Part shown: piece by piece, positions 58,403-64,000 of the stretch
Numbering within the stretch: the stretch's first letter is position 1
How the letters are laid out: every line of letters starts with the position of its first letter
NCBI GenBank assembly: GCA_009782555.1
Contig: WRIV01000002.1
Coordinates: 1-64,000, forward strand
Source: Treponema sp.
Lineage (GTDB): Bacteria > Spirochaetota > Spirochaetia > Treponematales > Breznakiellaceae
Direction: 5' to 3'
Length of the DNA stretch: 64,000 nucleotides
Notes under the pieces: generated by a model
Told to the model about the DNA's origin: nothing
The model's input: only the letters and a program-made list of their open reading frames with translations
Databases searched by the model: none
Translations under genes and position numbers: made by a program

Positions 58403-59376
58403 AACACCTCTGCATCATCAATCCCATGGCGGGCTTTGTTGTGGGACGGGTTAACGAAATTGAAGAAGAAATACGGAATTATTTTGCCGGAAACCCAAGA
58501 ATGAATTATACCATACATATTACCAGGTGGAAACGGGATGCATCGGGATATACCCTGCGTTATGTCAACAATGCTTCGGAAATGGTCCGGGTCTATGCCT
58601 TTGGCGGAGGAGGAACCCTTTTTGAAGTGATCAATGGGGTAATGGGGCTTCCCAATGTTCAGGTTGCCTATTATCCCCTGGGCAAGAACAATGATCTGCT
58701 TACAGCCTTCAGAAATGATCAAAAAGACCTTTTTAGATCCATGAGAAACCTTTCCCTTTCTCCGGTATTAACTATTGATACGATCCAGGCGGGAAACCAC
58801 TATGTGGTATCCACAATACTCATTGGCACGGAAGCTGCTTCCTATCAACTGGGGGAAAAGCTGTCGGAACGGTTCTCACTTCCTTTACACTTCTGTTATA
58901 TTATGGCGGGATTTTATTATTCCTTTTTAAAAGCGGAAATCAGGCATTATCGCATAGAAATGCAAATGCTTACACTGGAAGAAGACTTAATGGGTATCCT
59001 TGTCAGTAATGTCCCCGGGCATGGCACAGGGAAACCCGCCCCGGAAGCTCAGTTTAATGACGGTTACATGAATGTGTACACGATAAAACCAGCCCCCAGG
59101 AATAAAATAATTAAGGGTATCATGGATTACCGGAAAGGCCAGTACGCCAAGTGGCCGGAATATGTTACCCATTACCGGTGTAAAAAACTCCGGATTACTT
59201 CCTCTAAAGATATGATTATATCTTTGGATGGCGAAATATTTTATGACGCAGAACTAAACCTGAAAATGCAATCGGCTTCACTGGACTTTGTTTGTCCGCC
59301 GGGTATTGATGAGACAATTCGAAAACTGGAAAAAAAAGGGCCTCCTAATAGATTCTTGAGCGGAGAGCTTTCTTGA
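58399..59376 (+). CDS. Diacylglycerol-kinase-family lipid kinase-like protein with non-canonical GGGGT motif
   Basis: CIINPMAG N-terminus; YAFGGGGTLFEVINGV in place of GGDGTxxEVxNG; YYPLGKNNDLLTAF in place of PxGTxND; NDGYMNVYTI; SLDGEIF. Confidence 0.8.
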   Translation: MKHLCIINPMAGFVVGRVNEIEEEIRNYFAGNPRMNYTIHITRWKRDASGYTLRYVNNASEMVRVYAFGGGGTLFEVINGVMGLPNVQVAYYPLGKNNDLLTAFRNDQKDLFRSMRNLSLSPVLTIDTIQAGNHYVVSTILIGTEAASYQLGEKLSERFSLPLHFCYIMAGFYYSFLKAEIRHYRIEMQMLTLEEDLMGILVSNVPGHGTGKPAPEAQFNDGYMNVYTIKPAPRNKIIKGIMDYRKGQYAKWPEYVTHYRCKKLRITSSKDMIISLDGEIFYDAELNLKMQSASLDFVCPPGIDETIRKLEKKGPPNRFLSGELS

Positions 59377-61772
59377 AAAAAAGATGGCTGCAAGGCAGCG
59401 AAAAAGCCTACGGCTATATACCGTTGATTATCTATACCATTCAGGCAGTTTATTTTGCGGCAGCGGTTCTGTTATATCTTGTTTTTGATTTTTCTCTCAG
59501 AATTTTTTTTATCCGTGCCGGATCGACGCTGCTTTTTTCAGCCTTTTTTTCCTGGGTTCTTTTTTTCAGCGGGTTTTCCCGTCATACCATTGCATGGGTT
59601 ATTCCCAGCTCTTTTTTTATCACTATCACCGCTGCATCTATATTCCTGGAAGGAGACTTTCTTTATTTTTTTCTTATCTTCATTTGTGTGGCCACCACCA
59701 TTTGCTTTTTGGATCACAGAAGTTTCTTAAAATTCTTTGCCATTTCCACCATATCCCTGTTCTTCCTGTTGATAGTATTCCGATACCGCATTTTAGGACC
59801 GTCAATTCCGGTATACCAGAATTATGCTGGTTTTGTTACGTTTTTACTGATGGGACTTTTTCTTTATTTTTTTAGCAGATTTTTTATGAAAAGCGTCGTC
59901 GAAGTAGAAAAGTCCGGCGTTACCTTTGACTCATTAATGAAAACTACCTTTTCCTACATGGTAATCATCAATAACAACGCGGAGGTTGAATTTTTGAGCG
60001 ATTCCCTGGCGGCATGGCTTAATGTCAATGATAAAGGACATCTAAAAGGTATGCCCCTGCTGGATATTTTACCCAATGGGGAAATGCGGATGCTCTTCCA
60101 GGAAATTATGGAACAGGAAGGGTATGTGGAACGGCAGTTTTCCATTATCCAAAGAGACACCCGGTACTACTTTCTGCTCCGGTCCTCACAGCTTACAGCA
60201 GAAAAAATAGCCCGTCTTTTTGAATGGAACGATATTACCCTCATCGTAGAAGCAAAAAACCAGGCCGAATCAGCAACCTTGGCCAAGAGCAACTTCCTGG
60301 CCAACATGAGCCACGAAATTCGAACTCCCATGAATGCCATCCTCGGTATGACAGACCTGATGCTGGCCAATCCCCTAAGTGATGAACAGCTAACCCGGGC
60401 GGATACGATCAAGGGATCTACCTTAAGCCTGATTCAAATAATCAACGATATTCTGGACTTTTCAAAAATTGATGCCCATAAAATGGAAGTGCTCTTTAAA
60501 CCCTTTGATTTTGCTTCACTCATCAATGATACCTTGAATATAATTAACATAAAGTCATCAAAAAAAGGATTGGCTTTGGTGGCTTCCATCTCCCGGAACA
60601 TACCGCCGGTAATAACAAGCGATGAAATACGGCTTAAACAATGCCTAATCAATATCCTGACCAACGCAGTAAAATTCACCAAAGAAGGAGCAGTAACACT
60701 CTCCGCCTGGACCGAACCTCTTTCCGAAACAGATGATACTACCTACCGGCTTAACTTTACCGTGAGCGACACAGGTCAGGGCATCAAACGGGAAGAAATG
60801 AGCCGGCTTTTCAACGAATTTCAGCAGTTGGATACCCACCGGAACCGCAACGAAGAGGGCACCGGCCTGGGACTTGCCATAAGCCGAAGCTTGGTAGAAT
60901 TAATGGGGGGAGAAATTACCGTGGGCAGCGTTTACGGCGAAGGTACCACCTTTTCATTCTATGTGGTTTGTCCAGGCAAGCAGGAAGGATCCTTGGCGGA
61001 AGTTGAAAACTGCGAACAAAAGAATATCCTGGTTTTTGAACCAAACCCATACAATGCGGAGGGTATGAGGTTTATGCTCCGTGATCTGGAAGTCCGCTAC
61101 AATATCTGCACGGATCTCCACCAGGCCAGGAAGCTCTATGAAAATGAAGATTACAGCCATGTTCTTTTTGACAGTGCCGCCAAGGAAGGATTTAGAAGTT
61201 TCTATAATGCCGAAAAACCAACCAGCAAATTTTTTCTTATCAAGGAAGTCTCAGAAAAATTCGATAAAGAAGTCCCCAATGCTCTGAACAGGCCCGTCCT
61301 GATAACCCAGCTGGCCGCCGTCTTAAACGGCAGGAAAAATTATGAACAACGCAGAACCAAGGAAGACGGCGGTTCTTTCCTGATCAGGGATACCTTGATC
61401 CTCGTGGTAGACGATAACCAGATAAACCGGATGGTGGCGGAGGGGTTTCTCCGCCGGTACGGAGCGGAAGTTCATACCGCCTCAGGGGGTGAAGAAGCCA
61501 TTGAAATGGTCCAAAACCACAACTACGACATCGTCTTTATGGATCATATGATGCCCGGCATGGATGGGATCGAAGCTACAAAAAAGATCCGTTCCATGGG
61601 GGAACGATACACCCGGTTGACGATTATTGCCTTGACTGCCAATGCCATATCGGGGGTTCGGGAATTGTTCCTTAGGGAAGGATTGGACGATTTTTTGGCC
61701 AAACCAATTATGATTAAAGATCTTAAAGAAACTTTAAGCAAATACCTGCCCCTAGATAAAATCATCAGCTAA
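59373..61772 (+). CDS. Hybrid sensor histidine kinase (TM domain, PAS-like, HisKA, HATPase_c, degenerate REC, canonical REC)
   Basis: KSNFLANMSHEIRTPMNAILG H-box, NILTNAVKFT N-box, SDTGQGI and GTGLGLAIS G-boxes, final REC LILVVDDNQINRMVAE...DIVFMDHMMPGMDG. Confidence 0.93.
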   Translation: MKKRWLQGSEKAYGYIPLIIYTIQAVYFAAAVLLYLVFDFSLRIFFIRAGSTLLFSAFFSWVLFFSGFSRHTIAWVIPSSFFITITAASIFLEGDFLYFFLIFICVATTICFLDHRSFLKFFAISTISLFFLLIVFRYRILGPSIPVYQNYAGFVTFLLMGLFLYFFSRFFMKSVVEVEKSGVTFDSLMKTTFSYMVIINNNAEVEFLSDSLAAWLNVNDKGHLKGMPLLDILPNGEMRMLFQEIMEQEGYVERQFSIIQRDTRYYFLLRSSQLTAEKIARLFEWNDITLIVEAKNQAESATLAKSNFLANMSHEIRTPMNAILGMTDLMLANPLSDEQLTRADTIKGSTLSLIQIINDILDFSKIDAHKMEVLFKPFDFASLINDTLNIINIKSSKKGLALVASISRNIPPVITSDEIRLKQCLINILTNAVKFTKEGAVTLSAWTEPLSETDDTTYRLNFTVSDTGQGIKREEMSRLFNEFQQLDTHRNRNEEGTGLGLAISRSLVELMGGEITVGSVYGEGTTFSFYVVCPGKQEGSLAEVENCEQKNILVFEPNPYNAEGMRFMLRDLEVRYNICTDLHQARKLYENEDYSHVLFDSAAKEGFRSFYNAEKPTSKFFLIKEVSEKFDKEVPNALNRPVLITQLAAVLNGRKNYEQRRTKEDGGSFLIRDTLILVVDDNQINRMVAEGFLRRYGAEVHTASGGEEAIEMVQNHNYDIVFMDHMMPGMDGIEATKKIRSMGERYTRLTIIALTANAISGVRELFLREGLDDFLAKPIMIKDLKETLSKYLPLDKIIS

Positions 61773-61860
61773 TATAGTTCAGAATTTTGGTTATTGTATC
61801 ATTTTGATACAGCAGTCTGGTCGTTTCTTTCCAGTTTTCCCAATAATTTGTAACTTTTTC

Positions 61861-61889
61861 TTGACAATATCCAATATTCCCCTTATGAT
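61861..61889 (+). promoter_or_regulatory. Consensus-like sigma-70 promoter for rny (TTGACA-N17-TATGAT)
   Basis: TTGACA 61861-61866, TATGAT 61884-61889, 17-bp spacer, 40 bp before the ATG. Confidence 0.75.
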
Positions 61890-61928
61890 AAATCAAAATT
61901 TAGTTATACCATCGGTAAGGGGATACAT

Positions 61929-63455
61929 ATGGCAGGGATTTATATAATCCTGCCTCTTGCCGGGTTAACCTTGGGCTGGACAATAAGATGGTTTTATGCC
62001 AGATTCCAACTTACAGCGTCGGAGCAGCGCGCCGAACGTATAAAACTGGATGCGATAAAAGAAGCTGAGGCTAAAAAGAAGGAGATTCTTCTTGAAGCAA
62101 AAGAACAAGTTATCCGAGAACGAAACCAGCAAGAGAGGGAAACCCGGGAACGCAGGGCCGAATTGCAGCGGTATGAACGCCGCGTTGTACAGAAAGAAGA
62201 GGTTTTAGAGAAAAAAACTGATCAAGTTGAAAAAAGTGAACAACAGAATGCTGAAAAAAGCCGGAAAATTGCCGAGCGGGAAGCAGAGCTGGATAAGGAA
62301 GAAGAACGGTACCGCAGGGAGTTGGAGCGGATTTCCGGCCTAACGGTAGAGGAAGCAAAGGCGCTGATCATAGCGGATCTGGAAAATGACGCCAAACACG
62401 ATGCCCAGGTTCTGATCAACAAAATTGAACAGGAAGCCAATCTCTCGGCGGAAAAAAAAGCCCGGGATATCCTGGTAGCCACCCTACAGCGGCTTGCCAC
62501 AGAAGTAACCGGGGATGTAACAGTGGCGGCCGTTACCCTTCCCAATGACGAGATGAAAGGCCGGATCATAGGCCGGGAGGGCCGGAATATCCGGACCCTG
62601 GAAACTCTTACGGGGGTAGATCTTATCATTGACGATACGCCGGAAGCGGTGGTCATTTCCTGTTTTGACCCCGTCCGGCGGGAAATCGCCCGGGTCAGCC
62701 TGGAGCGGCTCATCGTTGACGGCCGAATCCACCCCGCCCGAATCGAAGAGGTGGTTTCCAAGGTCAGCAAGGATATCTCCCAAAAGATTTTTGAAGAGGG
62801 CGAAAAAGTTCTTTTTGATATAGGGATCCACAATATCAGCCAGGAAGCTATCCGATCCCTGGGACGGCTTCATTTTCGTACCAGCTACGGCCAGAATGTC
62901 CTGGCTCATTCCAAAGAAGTGGCAATTATCGCCGGGGTACTGGCGGCAGAGTTGGGAGTAAACCGGGATCTGGCCAAGCGGGCCGCCCTGCTCCACGACA
63001 TTGGCAAGGGCGCAGAATCCGATTCGGATCAGAATCATGCGGAAATCGGCATGGATATGACCCGCAAGATGGGAGAAGACCCTAGGGTAATCAACGCCGT
63101 GGGGAGCCACCACAACGACATAGAACCTTCCTGTATTGAGTCGGTGCTGGTACAAATTGCCGATGCCATCAGTGCTGCCCGGCCTGGCGCACGGAAAGAA
63201 ACCCTGGACAACTACATCAAACGGCTGGAAAATCTGGAAAACATCGCCGCCGGCTTTAACGGCGTGAACAAAGCTTTTGCCATCCAGGCCGGGCGGGAAC
63301 TCCGGATCATCGTCAATAACGATGCCGTCAATGATGACCAAACCAAGTACCTGGCCAAGGATATAGCCAAAAAAATTGAAGAAGATCTCCGCTATCCTGG
63401 CCGGATTAAGGTAACGATCATCCGGGAGACCAGAATTACGGAATACGCAAGGTAA
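61929..63455 (+). CDS. rny: Ribonuclease Y
   Basis: N-terminal TM and coiled coil, KH region MKGRIIGREGRNIRTLETLTGVDLIIDDTPEAV, HD motif RAALLHDIGKG. Confidence 0.95.
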   Translation: MAGIYIILPLAGLTLGWTIRWFYARFQLTASEQRAERIKLDAIKEAEAKKKEILLEAKEQVIRERNQQERETRERRAELQRYERRVVQKEEVLEKKTDQVEKSEQQNAEKSRKIAEREAELDKEEERYRRELERISGLTVEEAKALIIADLENDAKHDAQVLINKIEQEANLSAEKKARDILVATLQRLATEVTGDVTVAAVTLPNDEMKGRIIGREGRNIRTLETLTGVDLIIDDTPEAVVISCFDPVRREIARVSLERLIVDGRIHPARIEEVVSKVSKDISQKIFEEGEKVLFDIGIHNISQEAIRSLGRLHFRTSYGQNVLAHSKEVAIIAGVLAAELGVNRDLAKRAALLHDIGKGAESDSDQNHAEIGMDMTRKMGEDPRVINAVGSHHNDIEPSCIESVLVQIADAISAARPGARKETLDNYIKRLENLENIAAGFNGVNKAFAIQAGRELRIIVNNDAVNDDQTKYLAKDIAKKIEEDLRYPGRIKVTIIRETRITEYAR

Positions 63456-63463
63456 TTGCAAGC

Positions 63464-63509
63464 GGGCCGGCGCTTGTGCTGCCGCAAAAAGGCAGCGCAG
63501 CACCGGCCC
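63464..63509. terminator. GC-rich imperfect hairpin between rny and the convergent nuclease gene
   Basis: GGGCCGGCGCTTGTGCTGCC...GGCAGCGCAGCACCGGCCC; no T-run on either side, so an intrinsic terminator is uncertain. Confidence 0.45.
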
Positions 63510-63520
63510 AGAAATTGCTG

Positions 63521-64000
63521 TCAGATGCTGTCAAAGGCTCCCCCAACAACCTGATGGATGTCAATTTCATATATAAGATCACCTTCCTCATTATATACCC
63601 TTCTTTTGAAATTTAAGGGAACCTGTATGCCGTTTATGTTTTTATCACTGAATTCATCCACAATAATTACTACCTTAACAATAAAATATTCTACCGCTAA
63701 TTTTCTGGTTTCATTTTCTGTTTTTAGCCATGTTTTTCTATTTACATCTGGTGTCTGGGGCCAAATATTGGCAATAAAAAAAGTCATCAGCGCGTTTTCA
63801 CGGGTATCATTAAAATCTGCATTTGGCGCCATGTGGCCCCTGTCATATCCGGAATTAGTATAATCACCATGTTCGGGAAAAGAATACCCGTTTTCGTTCA
63901 AAAGATTCTGTAATATTCCTCCATCCCTGTCTTGTGTAAATGTTGTATTGGGCCGCCTTACCGATTCTCCTTCCAGCCGCTCCTTTGTCAAAAAGTAAAC
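63521..64000 (-). CDS. DNA/RNA non-specific endonuclease (NucA/NUC1-like), partial at window edge
   Basis: YDRGHMAPNADFNDTRENALMTFFIANIWPQTPDVNRKTW contains the DRGH motif; the N-terminus lies outside the window. Confidence 0.85.
   Translation of the reverse strand, partial: VYFLTKERLEGESVRRPNTTFTQDRDGGILQNLLNENGYSFPEHGDYTNSGYDRGHMAPNADFNDTRENALMTFFIANIWPQTPDVNRKTWLKTENETRKLAVEYFIVKVVIIVDEFSDKNINGIQVPLNFKRRVYNEEGDLIYEIDIHQVVGGAFDSI

Noticed and set aside
62484-63503. 339-aa minus-strand ORF opposite rny
   Set aside because: Antisense shadow; sense strand has clear KH and HD motifs

Overview
The window looks like a chromosomal segment of a spirochaete, most likely a Treponema. This is inferred from gene content: a large TPR-GreA fusion, a DUF1577/PilZ protein, CheX, LptF/LptG-like permeases beside tgt, and HydE. 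Most of it is dense housekeeping sequence. One long, tightly packed block runs truB, a RibF N-terminal-domain protein, rpsO, pnp, dut, lptF-like, lptG-like, tgt and a HEAT-repeat protein. Other loci include a split transketolase, enolase, efp, radA, rny, a TolC/MFP/RND efflux set, a DtxR-like regulator with metY and cysK, and an ABC transporter coupled to hydE. One tRNA-Pro(UGG) is present. The most interesting locus is 54990-61772. It holds four genes with 4-nt stop/start overlaps: an HD-GYP response regulator; a Cache-HAMP-GAF-like membrane sensor that ends in an HPt domain with no kinase; a diacylglycerol-kinase-family protein whose GGDGT motif reads GGGGT; and a hybrid histidine kinase with a degenerate receiver. 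Together they look like a self-contained phosphorelay joining c-di-GMP turnover to a lipid-kinase-like protein. Other notable signals are a decaying feoAB locus beside an intact DtxR-like regulator with two perfect palindromes between them, two MITE-like foldback elements (9760-9929 and about 53367-53499), a long hairpin across the radA stop codon, an AsmA-like/DUF2062-like gene pair, and a ComFB-like protein with an extra C-terminal domain. All family calls come from reading motifs by eye; no database search was run.
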